A stretch of DNA of 8,438 nt from an uncultured Gemmataceae bacterium (GCA_937922175.1 CAKZUU010000200.1:1-8438); one strand, 5' to 3'. Shown: positions 1-7,371, numbered from the stretch's first letter. Made by a program: numbers and translations. Notes: a model not told the origin generated them from the sequence alone.

Positions 1-1
1 T

Positions 2-1096
2 CTCACTCGTCGCGACTTGCGCTTTTTAATGGACAACAATCAACGCATCTCGGAGGTGATGACTAAAGAAAATCTGGTGACGGCGCCCGAAAACACGACG
101 CTGGAGGCGGCAGAAAAGATCTTAACGGAAAATAAGGTCGAGAAACTGTTGCTGGTGGACGATGAATACAGACTGAAGGGGTTGATCACGATCAAGGATA
201 TCGACAAGCAGATGACCTTTCCCCACGCGTGCAAGGATCAGCGAGGCCGTCTGCGAGTCGGCGCTGCCGTGGGAGTCTATGATTACGAGCGTGCCGAATC
301 GTTGATCCGGGCGGGAGTGGATGTCTTGGTGGTGGATTCGGCTCACGGCCATTCGCGGAACGTGATCGAGACAGTCCGTGAGGTGAAACGACAGTTCGGC
401 ATCGACGTGATTGCCGGCAACGTGGGAACATACGAGGGAGCCAAGGCGTTGATCGATGCGGGGGCCGATGCGATCAAAGTCGGGATTGGCCCCGGATCGA
501 TTTGCACGACTCGGGTCATCTCGGGTGTGGGTGTGCCACAGATCACGGCGGTCCTGGAATGTGCTCGGGCGACCCAGCCCGCTGGAGTGCCCTTGATCGC
601 CGACGGCGGCATTCGCTATTCGGGAGACATCACCAAGGCGATCGCGGCAGGGGCGAATTCGGTCATGATCGGTGGATTGTTTGCCGGTTTGGCGGAGAGC
701 CCCGGACAAATGATCATCTACAAAGGCCGCAGCTTCAAAGTGTACAGAGGGATGGGATCCCTCGGCGCCATGATGGCCGGGTCCAGTGATCGTTACCAAC
801 AAGGAGTGGGCCGAAACAAGTCGCCGGCGGTGGGCAAACTCGTACCCGAGGGAGTGGAGGGTCGAGTACCCTATAAAGGCCCCTTGGCCGACTTTGTTTA
901 CCAACTCGTCGGCGGACTTCGCGCCGGCATGGGTTATTGTGGAACACGAACAATCGACGAGTTACGGACCAAAACTCGCTTTATTCAGATCAGCGGAGCC
1001 AGTGTGCAGGAGAGCCATCCGCATGACATCTACATTACCCAGGAATCGCCAAATTACAGTTCTCGCGCTGAGCCTGTGGACGCGGATGGCGTTTAG
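2..1096 (+). CDS. guaB: IMP dehydrogenase, 5' end cut by the window edge
   Basis: GuaB oxidises IMP to XMP with NAD+, the committed step of guanine nucleotide synthesis, in the cytosol. The reading frame is open to the left edge, so roughly the first 130 residues (start of the barrel and CBS1) are missing. The window opens at the end of CBS1 (LTRRDLRF). CBS2 follows (ISEVMTKENLV to GLITIKDIDK), and the TIM barrel resumes at CKDQRGRLRVGAAVG. The catalytic loop GPGSICTTR is intact, with the nucleophilic Cys codon at 503-505. The phosphate site (ADGGIRYSGDI), the GMGSLGAM/SSDRY flap region and the active-site block LVPEGVEGRVPYKG are present. The C-terminus shows QESHPHDIYITQESPNY and then a short tail of about 12 residues. 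Nothing suggests inactivation. Identification rests on near-continuous similarity to the well-known family and is very secure. Confidence 0.98.
   Translation, partial: LTRRDLRFLMDNNQRISEVMTKENLVTAPENTTLEAAEKILTENKVEKLLLVDDEYRLKGLITIKDIDKQMTFPHACKDQRGRLRVGAAVGVYDYERAESLIRAGVDVLVVDSAHGHSRNVIETVREVKRQFGIDVIAGNVGTYEGAKALIDAGADAIKVGIGPGSICTTRVISGVGVPQITAVLECARATQPAGVPLIADGGIRYSGDITKAIAAGANSVMIGGLFAGLAESPGQMIIYKGRSFKVYRGMGSLGAMMAGSSDRYQQGVGRNKSPAVGKLVPEGVEGRVPYKGPLADFVYQLVGGLRAGMGYCGTRTIDELRTKTRFIQISGASVQESHPHDIYITQESPNYSSRAEPVDADGV
1008..1012 (+). promoter_or_regulatory. Ribosome binding site AGGAG inside the guaB 3' end
   Basis: AGGAG sits 10 bases before the ATG at 1023 and supports that start for the downstream exported protein. 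It lies in codons for the conserved guaB C-terminus (VQES), so the match could be accidental. Confidence 0.4.
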
Positions 1097-2003
1097 CTCG
1101 TCGATTGGCCTGGTCCTCGCCTCGGTTGTCTGGGGACAGACCGCCGGTTCACGTCCAGTTCCCCTGACCTACGATGTCAAAGTGAGTCCTTGGCCGACGA
1201 TGCCCAAGACGAAATCGATCTGCCCCGTCTACGAGTTGCCCGGTGGGGATTTTGCGCCGCCGACTCTCCCCAGCGTGAGTGATCGTGACGGCGGCGTTCC
1301 GGTACCGGCTCCCTCGGCGGTCCAACGCGGATCCACATCGAATTCGCCAAAGACTCTGTATTATCGAAAGGACTCCAACGCCTCGGTCCGGCCCTGGGCA
1401 GCGGCTGAACTGACGCGCCCGATCGCCGCCGATGAGCCGACTCCGTCGGCTCCGCCGCCGACGGCGACCCAAGCGAAGGACAGCAACGCGGGATTGGAGC
1501 GGCAACTGTTCCCGCCCGCGTCTGCCTTGTTCACGCTCGATGGGGAAAAAGCTTTCATCCAACGAGAAAATCAACGCCGTGCCACCGAGGATGCCGCTCT
1601 TCCGGCGGACAAGAGGCGCAAGCCAATCGATTTCCCGGAGTTTGCGAACGTGCCCGGTTCCGAGGGAACTTTTACGGTTCGCTTATTTTCGCCGCAATCG
1701 TCGGTGTACGAACCCAATTACGTGTGTCATCGACGGCTGTTCTTTGAAGATCGAAATGCCGAACGGTACGGCTGGTCGCTCGGACCTTTACAACCGATCG
1801 CATCGGCTTGGAAATTCGTCGGCGATTGGATCATGGCTCCGTATCGCTTCGGCTCGCAGCCTCTCTCCCGATACGAGTGCAGCGCCGGACTGTGTCTTCC
1901 GGGCGATCATGTACCGTATTTGATCTACCCGCCCGGCTTGAGTGCCACAGGCGCTGCCGTGCAGACCGGTGTCACCCTGATGCTCCTTTTTACCATCCCT
2001 TGA
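1023..2003 (+). CDS. Exported protein of unknown function with a Cys-containing C-terminal module
   Basis: I do not recognise a named family. From ATG 1023 the protein has 326 residues. Its N-terminus looks like a Sec signal: RNR, then hydrophobic stretches ending near GLVLASVVWG/QTAG. A later ATG at 1086 gives 305 residues, but its n-region would carry no positive charge and there is no clear ribosome binding site, so 1023 is preferred. Residues about 40-160 are Pro/Ala/Ser/Thr-rich and low in complexity. The C-terminal third, from about residue 229 (YEPNYVCHRRLFFED, then NAERYG), is compact, aromatic and holds three Cys residues; it includes YECSAGLCLPGDHVPY and ends in a hydrophobic run. 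I recall similar Cys-aromatic modules in hypothetical planctomycete exported proteins, which is inference. The gene overlaps guaB by 74 bases, suggesting co-transcription. The reading frame is real; the function is unknown. Confidence 0.8.
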   Translation: MTSTLPRNRQITVLALSLWTRMAFSSSIGLVLASVVWGQTAGSRPVPLTYDVKVSPWPTMPKTKSICPVYELPGGDFAPPTLPSVSDRDGGVPVPAPSAVQRGSTSNSPKTLYYRKDSNASVRPWAAAELTRPIAADEPTPSAPPPTATQAKDSNAGLERQLFPPASALFTLDGEKAFIQRENQRRATEDAALPADKRRKPIDFPEFANVPGSEGTFTVRLFSPQSSVYEPNYVCHRRLFFEDRNAERYGWSLGPLQPIASAWKFVGDWIMAPYRFGSQPLSRYECSAGLCLPGDHVPYLIYPPGLSATGAAVQTGVTLMLLFTIP

Positions 2004-2643
2004 ACGTCGTCGAATTCGTTCGCGATTCAAAAAGAAGAGCGTTCCCCTTCCACCGATTCCAGCAGACTGGGAACGCTCGATGCGAACAGCGCCCGGCAGC
2101 CGACAGCAAGGTGCGGATCGAGCTTGATGTCTGTTCTTCGGTCGTCGCGATCCCACAACGGGAGAGGCGATCCTGGCCGGACGAGTCGAAATCCCACCTT
2201 ACCGTGGCTGCCGGCACCACCCAAACGTTGGATCGTTCATTCCACCTCCACGTTCGAGCGCCGGGAGTTGCCAACGAACCGTGCTTCCGTCCTCTGTCAC
2301 CAGCCGACAGTTGCGAGGCGGTCGTCGACCAACTCCATGAGCCGATCGTCCGGAGCAACCAGTCTCGACGGGCCAGTCGAGAGCGCCTGACGCAGGCGAT
2401 TACCGGTCGTCACGCTCCGTTATCGGTTGCCAACGATTTCCGATGTTAATACGGGCACGATGAGATTGCAAGCAAAAATCTCGACCTCCAACACGGGAGC
2501 GTACGACCTGCTCCCCGAAGGAATCGCACGACGAGCAAACTTTTCCAACGCGGTGTATCCTCGGGCATCCGCATTTGGTTGCGAGGCGTGAGGAGAGGAG
2601 TTCAGAAATTCGCGAGCAGACATCCCACCTTTACGTCGGCTCG
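2004..2643. other. 640-bp stretch without an intact gene; possible decayed minus-strand gene
   Basis: No reading frame here has a convincing start, ribosome binding site and family match together. The long open frames overlap each other on both strands. On the minus strand, protein-like pieces occur in different frames. About 2420-2647 is a 75-codon frame with TTG at 2647 overlapping the preceding stop and no ribosome binding site, containing ARGYTALEKFARRAIPSGSR. About 2199-2305 reads TEDGSTVRWQLPALERGGG and then stops. About 2027-2224 contains HGKVGFRLVRPGSP. GFRLVR is a common ending of formylglycine-generating-enzyme-like (FGE-sulfatase) domains, and the first fragment lies at about the right distance upstream for that fold, but the rest of the domain cannot be read. 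A minus-strand terminator at 2029-2078 fits a lost gene or a long 3' transcript. Calling this an FGE remnant would be speculation. Confidence 0.4.
2029..2078 (-). terminator. Rho-independent terminator, minus strand
   Basis: A perfect 10-bp inverted repeat pairs GAGCGTTCCC (2037-2046) with GGGAACGCTC (2069-2078) across a 22-base loop. Read on the minus strand, the stem is followed at once by TTCTTTTT (from the A-rich run at 2029-2036), the usual form of an intrinsic terminator. On the plus strand no T-run follows the stem, so it should not efficiently end the guaB-side transcript. It lies 33 bp after the plus-strand stop at 2003 but 565 bp beyond the last intact minus-strand gene, which ends at 2644. 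Confidence 0.75.
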
Positions 2644-3408
2644 TCAAGGACGTGGAGGAGTCGAGTTCGATTGCGGTGAGTTATCAGTCACGTTCTTCGA
2701 GGGAGCCGCCTCTTTCGTCGCTTCCCGGGCCGCCTCGACACGCGCCAGTCGCTCCCGTAGAGACTGCAATTCTTTCAGCAGTTCTTTGCGGTCGTCTTCC
2801 ATTTGTTTCAGAAGTTGATCGCGAACCAGCGACTTCTCTTGTAACGCTGTGATGGCCTGTTGGATCGCGAGCAGGTCTTTTTGGCCAGCTTTCACCGCGG
2901 TCAATTGTTGCTCGAGTTGCAAGACACGCTCCTTGATCGTGGCTTGCCATTCATGCATTTCCCGACGCTCACCGGCCGAGGTTTTGTTCTGCTCTTCGAT
3001 TTGGGCAATCCGGTCTTTGAGTTGATTCAACGGTGTTGCGATGGCAGCGATTTCTTTTTGGAGTTCGTTCAGGCTATCCCACGTGCGTTGTCGCATTGCG
3101 GCGTATTCATCCTTTTTGATGAATTCCGCCTTCGATTCGTTGATATGGCTCAGTCCGGTCCGCAGATCGCTAATGCTGCTTGAAACCGATTGATACGCGG
3201 TCAGCACTCCGAGGGCCGTGATGCTCAACAGGGTCCCCCCGAAAATGCGCCAGAACAAAGAGACACGCTCTTCGGCCGGTTTCAGCGCGACCGGATCCGT
3301 CTGGGGCGGCATCGGAGTGCGGCGAACAGGTTCCGAAGCGAGAATCGGAAAAAGCTGTTCCGTGCTGTCTGAGTGAACGTCGACACGTTGCCCCCGGCGT
3401 GGTGTCAT
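2644..3408 (-). CDS. Single-pass membrane protein with a long coiled coil, function unknown
   Basis: From ATG 3408 the product has 254 residues. It has a Pro-rich, probably cytoplasmic N-terminal part (1-48), one membrane helix at about 50-72 (SLFWRIFGGTLLSITALGVL), and a long Glu/Lys/Gln/Leu-rich segment at about 77-230 with heptad-like spacing typical of coiled coil. A polar Ser/Pro/Asn tail ends in PPRP. The positive charge just before the helix suggests that the coiled coil faces the periplasm. ATG 3408 was chosen because GGAGG precedes it by 5 bases. The frame stays open upstream to a TTG at 3541-3543, which would give 299 residues overlapping yceH by 29 bases; that start has no comparable site. 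The gene follows yceH in the same direction, about 106 bp downstream. No enzyme motif is visible. A scaffold, tether or envelope role is conceivable but not shown. Confidence 0.8.
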   Translation of the reverse strand: MTPRRGQRVDVHSDSTEQLFPILASEPVRRTPMPPQTDPVALKPAEERVSLFWRIFGGTLLSITALGVLTAYQSVSSSISDLRTGLSHINESKAEFIKKDEYAAMRQRTWDSLNELQKEIAAIATPLNQLKDRIAQIEEQNKTSAGERREMHEWQATIKERVLQLEQQLTAVKAGQKDLLAIQQAITALQEKSLVRDQLLKQMEDDRKELLKELQSLRERLARVEAAREATKEAAPSKNVTDNSPQSNSTPPRP

Positions 3409-3413
3409 TACCC

Positions 3414-3418
3414 CCTCC
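3414..3418 (-). promoter_or_regulatory. Strong ribosome binding site GGAGG deciding the coiled-coil protein start
   Basis: On the minus strand GGAGG lies within GGGAGGGGG and is separated from ATG 3408 by five bases. This is the best Shine-Dalgarno match among the minus-strand genes here and the main reason to prefer 3408 over the upstream TTG at 3541-3543. Confidence 0.6.
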
Positions 3419-3514
3419 CGTTGTGATCCAACGACGACATCGTCAGTGAGAGGCGGCAGAATAGCCGCGTCGGGCAACCGAGGCAAGGGCGTTTTTCGCG
3501 ACCTGAATCCGCCA

Positions 3515-4210
3515 TCAACCCTGGCGAGCGTCGAGTTTTTCAAGGATTTGCTGTATCTGCGCTTGAAGTTGCGCCACCTCGGCGCGAAGTTGGTTGACCT
3601 CGTTTTTCAGGTCGGTCAGAGTCGAGGCGTCCGCGGGCGCGGGAGCCGCCCCTGCAGCCGTGACTGCGACCGCTTCCAGCCCCTGGCGCGTCCGAATTTG
3701 CTGCAACTCGTCGGCATCATGAAAACCATGCGTCACGACCATTCCGCGTCGTCCCGGCTCGGTCAGGTAAACGACCAGGCCTCGTTGATCCATCGCCGAG
3801 AGATGACTTCGCAATGTGTCCAGGTCGGCGATCGGCTCCATGCGCGACGTATGGATGCGGAGTTCGCCCTCGGTTTGCGGCCCCCTCAGCAGTAGTTCCG
3901 CGAGTATGGCCAACTCCTCACTCGAAACACCCCACGCGTCGTACAACCGATGCTTCCACTTGTCGACTCGTCCGCCACTAACGGGAATCACCAATCCGTC
4001 CCGCTGCAACGACTCGAGAGCCTGCACCACCTGCTCCTCGCTCAGATCAAGCACTGGATGGCGGTTCGACTTCTGATTGCAGCCGACGGTCAGCGAGTTC
4101 AACGTGAGAGGGTATGTATCCGTCGTCTTCTGTTTCTCGACGAGCACACCCAACACCCGTCGCTCAATGAGGGACAACGGGCGGTGGGTGTGCAGTGGAT
4201 GAAGATTCAT
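3515..4210 (-). CDS. yceH: YceH family protein (DUF480/UPF0502)
   Basis: The 231-residue product matches the YceH/DUF480 family, whose members carry two winged-helix domains and whose biochemical role is poorly defined. Family blocks seen: LIERRVLGVLVEKQKTT (14-30), YPLTLNSLTVGCNQKSNRHP (33-52), LSEEQV (56-61), and the start of the second domain with LLLRGPQTEGELR (106-118). After residue 165 comes an Ala/Pro linker (AVTAAGAAPAPADAS) and a short C-terminal coiled coil at about 197-228 (LKNEVNQLRAEVAQLQAQ). The coiled coil makes it slightly longer than the 215-residue E. coli protein. ATG 4210 has a weak GGGGA 8 bases upstream. The gene begins 15 bp after the peroxidase stop, so the two are probably one operon. 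The fold suggests nucleic acid or protein binding; that part is inference. Confidence 0.95.
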   Translation of the reverse strand: MNLHPLHTHRPLSLIERRVLGVLVEKQKTTDTYPLTLNSLTVGCNQKSNRHPVLDLSEEQVVQALESLQRDGLVIPVSGGRVDKWKHRLYDAWGVSSEELAILAELLLRGPQTEGELRIHTSRMEPIADLDTLRSHLSAMDQRGLVVYLTEPGRRGMVVTHGFHDADELQQIRTRQGLEAVAVTAAGAAPAPADASTLTDLKNEVNQLRAEVAQLQAQIQQILEKLDARQG

Positions 4211-4225
4211 GCGGCGAGTCCCCGT

Positions 4226-5737
4226 TTAGTTACTCTTCTTGGGGAACTCCGGAAATCGACGAGGATCAGCAACGATCGGATCAATCGGATCGCCCTCTAG
4301 TCCTCGGAGGAACAACACCAGGTCCTTTTTCTCTTGCGGTGTCAGATTCAGTTTCAGGGGCACGATCGGTTTTTGATTCAAGCCGAAGAGTTTCACGTTC
4401 GCGTCGAGAGAGCGACCCGCCGCACGGGCAAGATAAACTTTCGCTTCGGCGTCATAATCACGCATCTTGCTGTCGAGGAACTCGTTTGCGTTGCCGCCCC
4501 GGTCGTAGAAATCCACGACCTTTTCCAGACTATCCTCGCCTCCGTTATGCATGTACGGCGCTGTTTTCAATAAAGCGCGAGTGGTGGGAGTCTTGAATGC
4601 GCCGATGAGGTCCTCATTCTTGTGTCCCAGCGGGAGTTGAGCGAACCGCCCCAACGAGGTGGAGGGAATCTGGCCGTCAGCGAAGTCCACCCCCAGATTA
4701 TGAAATTGATTGTCCGTGTAATTTTCGCCGACATGGCAAGCGTTGCAACGAGCTTTGCCAAAGAACAAGGCTCGGCCCCGTGCAAGACTCGCCGCAGCCG
4801 TTTTGATCGAGGCTTCGTCCTGGCCGATATTCAACGCCTTCAGGGCGTGGGAATCCTTCTTTTCGACGGCTTCAAGCAGAACTTTCTCGAAATCCTGAGC
4901 GATGGGTACGGGGTCGCCCCCGTCATCGTCGATCCGTGCTCTCATGACCATCTCGGCACGATCGACGATCGAATTTCCGGAAAGCACGGTTCGTTCGTAA
5001 GTGGCGATTGCCTTCGCCACTGCATCGCGCGTCGGCGGACTGCCAAAGGCGGCTTGGAACAGGGCCGTGTACTCGGGCCTCGCACGAATCCGCTCGATGG
5101 CCTTTGGCCAGGCATGCTCGGGATTTTTCTCGTTGGTCATTTCGATCGGATTCTGCACGGGGCCTTGAGCTTGTGCCTCCAACGACTCAGCTCGTCCATC
5201 CCAGAATTGCCGGAAGTTGTAAGCACTGTTGATGACGGTCGGGGCATTGATCCCGCCCAATTGTCCGCCGATCCCCGTCGAGAATTTGGTCTGGTCCGTG
5301 AATCCGCGTGCCGGGTCGTGACAACTGGCGCACGACACGGTGTTGTCGGAGCTGAGCGCGGTCTCGAAATAAAGCTTTTTGCCGAGAATCCATTTCGCGA
5401 GCGTCATGGGGTTTTCTTGCGGAACGGGAGGTGCTGTCAGGCCGAGCGGCACCTTGATGCGAATCACCTTACGGGTGACCAACTGACCCGTCCGCGGATC
5501 CGGAACGGTCTCCGTCCCTTCGTTCCAGAACGAGCGCAACTCCTCCCATTGGGCCGAATTCGACGATCGGCTCACAAAGACGATCGGCGTATCATCTTTG
5601 AACGACAACTTGACACGTTCGTCCGCCGGCATCCACGCGGGGCTGACAGGCCGTTCCTCGGCCGGCCCCCTCCCACACCACAGAGCCATCGCCAGGCAAG
5701 AAACCAGCGGCGGCGTTATCCAGACCTTGAACATCAT
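4226..5737 (-). CDS. Periplasmic di-haem cytochrome c peroxidase (CcpA/MauG family)
   Basis: Members of this family use two c-type haems to reduce hydrogen peroxide in the periplasm, or in MauG-like forms to oxidise a protein substrate. The 503-residue product starts with a Sec signal peptide (hydrophobic PPLVSCLAMALW, likely cleaved near residue 26). Haem sites are CASCH (136-140) and CNACH (331-335). Conserved elements include FWDGR (178-182), NPIEM (196-200) and APYMHNGG (393-400), whose Met is expected to be the sixth ligand of one haem as in classical peroxidases rather than the Tyr of MauG. It is longer than the usual roughly 330-350 residues, with about 100 extra residues before haem 1 and about 50 acidic ones at 262-316. 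ATG 5737 has GAGG six bases upstream; a second ATG follows directly. It runs 15 bp ahead of yceH and 74 bp after the kinase gene. The exact substrate is unknown. Confidence 0.95.
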   Translation of the reverse strand: MMFKVWITPPLVSCLAMALWCGRGPAEERPVSPAWMPADERVKLSFKDDTPIVFVSRSSNSAQWEELRSFWNEGTETVPDPRTGQLVTRKVIRIKVPLGLTAPPVPQENPMTLAKWILGKKLYFETALSSDNTVSCASCHDPARGFTDQTKFSTGIGGQLGGINAPTVINSAYNFRQFWDGRAESLEAQAQGPVQNPIEMTNEKNPEHAWPKAIERIRARPEYTALFQAAFGSPPTRDAVAKAIATYERTVLSGNSIVDRAEMVMRARIDDDGGDPVPIAQDFEKVLLEAVEKKDSHALKALNIGQDEASIKTAAASLARGRALFFGKARCNACHVGENYTDNQFHNLGVDFADGQIPSTSLGRFAQLPLGHKNEDLIGAFKTPTTRALLKTAPYMHNGGEDSLEKVVDFYDRGGNANEFLDSKMRDYDAEAKVYLARAAGRSLDANVKLFGLNQKPIVPLKLNLTPQEKKDLVLFLRGLEGDPIDPIVADPRRFPEFPKKSN

Positions 5738-5811
5738 TTCAATCCTCGACGACGGGATTCAACAGGCGGGTACCTCGGCAATGTTATTCGTTACTCATCC
5801 GTGTCATTTCG

Positions 5812-7371
5812 TCAATTCCCGCGTCCCTGACGCAGCGCCTCTTCAAATCGGGCCAGAACCTCTCGATACTTATCCTGCCACTCGGCCCGAGGCATCACCG
5901 GATCGCGGAATCGAACCAGCGTCTGCACCGCGTCTTGCACCGTAAAGACATCTTGCCGACCGGCTTTTCGTCGTTGGTGCGTCTCCGCGCCGGCCAGAGC
6001 GGCGACCGCGGCCCCCAGAGCCGGTCCTTCGTCAGACTGTAAACGCTTCAGCGGCCGCCCCAGTACCGTTGCCAGAATCTCGCACATCAAATCGCTGCGA
6101 GCAATCCCTCCAGAGACAGCGATCTCGCGGATTTCCTGCCCGGCCTGGACATGTTCGCGGACGGCCAAGGCGATCAAACATGCAATGGCTTCGAGGGATG
6201 CACGAAACCGGACCAGCGGATCTTTCGTCTCCGGCCCCAACCAGCGAACCAGGGGCTTGTTGATTTGCAACGAAGGCTCGGGAGACACGAATGGTAACAC
6301 CATCACCCCCTGGCAACCCGGCGGGACCGCATCTCGGGCCATCGCCAATTGGTCCCATTTGGGATCCCTACCGACGACTTTGTCCAGGAACTGAGCGCCG
6401 TTGTTGTAACATCGCATCCACAGGTAGCGTCCCCAATTGAGCTTCATGGCATCGAGCGAACCTTGGCGAGGCAGATCAGGAGCCGAAGAATTCACCACCG
6501 CCGAATTTCCAAGAATCACCGCGACCTGGCCCGAATCGACCGCTCCCCCGCCGACTAATCCCGCCGCCTGGTCGTCCAACGTTGGAAAAATCAAAGGGCG
6601 ATGAGATGGCAAAAGTCGGGCTTCAACCGCCAGATGATCGGCCAAGGGACCGATGGGCTCGTCGTGATCGGTCACAATCCGAGGAAGTTGTTGCGCGGCC
6701 CACTGCCGATATTTGGGTGATTTGATCGCCTCCAACATTTCCAGTCGCCACTGGTTCGTGCGAAGGTCCATCATCCCGGTGGAGGCAGCGGCGGAGACAC
6801 TGACGAGATCAAAGCGGCCGGTGAGGTAGCCGGCGGCCAAGGAGCCGTGTTGCACTATGAACGCGGTTCGCTGCCAATCGTCTTTCTTCAATTTCCGCTC
6901 ATCTTTGACGAGATGGCTCAGGGTATAACGGATCGCCCACGGGCCGCCGATGAGTTCCTGGACGCGAGACGGTCCGCCCAGTCGTTCCAAGCCCGCAGCA
7001 TGAAAACGAGCAAGGCTCCGATCGTTCCAGCAAATGGCCCGGCGCACCTGATTCCCCAGGGCATCGATCCGCCCCGACGTGTGATGAGTCGCTGAAATAC
7101 CTCCTGCCACCCAATGTTCGAGTCGACCTTGCCGCTGCAACTCCGCCGCGATGGCTCGGACCGTGGCCCGAACTTGCCCCTCCAATTGAGCAAGATTCAA
7201 TTCGGAGACTCCTCCTTTGGTCCAAAGGTCGGTCGGCATTCTGACTTCCGCGACCTTCTCCCCCCGCAAGTCGAACGCCAAGCATTTCACCGATCCCGTA
7301 CTGAAATCCCATCCGACGATCAAACTCTCGGGAGGGAGACACATTTCGACATTCGGCATGGGACTCTCCAT
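5812..7371 (-). CDS. FGGY-family carbohydrate kinase, xylulokinase-like
   Basis: FGGY kinases phosphorylate sugars or polyols with ATP in the cytosol. The 519-residue product shows the two-domain ASKHA layout: N-terminal phosphate loop VGWDFSTGSVKCLAFD (19-34), substrate region GISATHHTSG then ICWNDRS (91-119), the catalytic-base motif TLDDQAAG with Asp about 267, the phosphate-2 block VILGNSAVVNSS (285-296), and the adenosine motif VSGGIARSDLMCEILA with EGPALGAAVAAL (419-459). Length fits the family (about 480-520). General form is nearest xylulokinase. The substrate loop is not the usual GQMHG, and no xylose isomerase or transporter is visible nearby, so the sugar is undecided. Start is uncertain: ATG 7371 has only AGG upstream, while the in-frame ATG at 7359 has GGAG 6 bases before it and would shorten the protein by four residues. 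It is the first of four minus-strand genes. Confidence 0.93.
   Translation of the reverse strand: MESPMPNVEMCLPPESLIVGWDFSTGSVKCLAFDLRGEKVAEVRMPTDLWTKGGVSELNLAQLEGQVRATVRAIAAELQRQGRLEHWVAGGISATHHTSGRIDALGNQVRRAICWNDRSLARFHAAGLERLGGPSRVQELIGGPWAIRYTLSHLVKDERKLKKDDWQRTAFIVQHGSLAAGYLTGRFDLVSVSAAASTGMMDLRTNQWRLEMLEAIKSPKYRQWAAQQLPRIVTDHDEPIGPLADHLAVEARLLPSHRPLIFPTLDDQAAGLVGGGAVDSGQVAVILGNSAVVNSSAPDLPRQGSLDAMKLNWGRYLWMRCYNNGAQFLDKVVGRDPKWDQLAMARDAVPPGCQGVMVLPFVSPEPSLQINKPLVRWLGPETKDPLVRFRASLEAIACLIALAVREHVQAGQEIREIAVSGGIARSDLMCEILATVLGRPLKRLQSDEGPALGAAVAALAGAETHQRRKAGRQDVFTVQDAVQTLVRFRDPVMPRAEWQDKYREVLARFEEALRQGRGN

Noticed and set aside
122..904. 260-codon open frame on the minus strand
   Set aside because: It lies wholly antisense to guaB, whose identity is certain; the His/Arg/Ser-rich product is typical of an antisense shadow.
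786..1022. Upstream extension of the exported protein frame into guaB
   Set aside because: The extra 79 codons are out-of-frame guaB sequence with no protein character; the signal peptide begins only after 1023.
2004..2036. Plus-strand terminator for the guaB transcript
   Set aside because: The only hairpin nearby (2037-2078) has no T-run on the plus strand, and the CGAATTCG palindrome here is too short.
1990..2358. 122-codon minus-strand open frame
   Set aside because: Trp/Ser/Arg-rich composition, no family resemblance, and it reads through the terminator stem.
1808..2449. 213-codon plus-strand open frame covering much of the gene-free stretch
   Set aside because: Its first third is out of frame inside the exported protein gene, and the rest has shadow-like composition with no recognisable motif or ribosome binding site.
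5738..5811. Promoter or terminator between kinase and peroxidase genes
   Set aside because: ATGACA and TAACAT can be picked out on the minus strand but are only 15 bases apart; no hairpin with a T-run is present, so nothing is called.
4622..5830. 402-codon plus-strand open frame
   Set aside because: It is antisense to the di-haem peroxidase, which has both haem motifs and a signal peptide on the minus strand.
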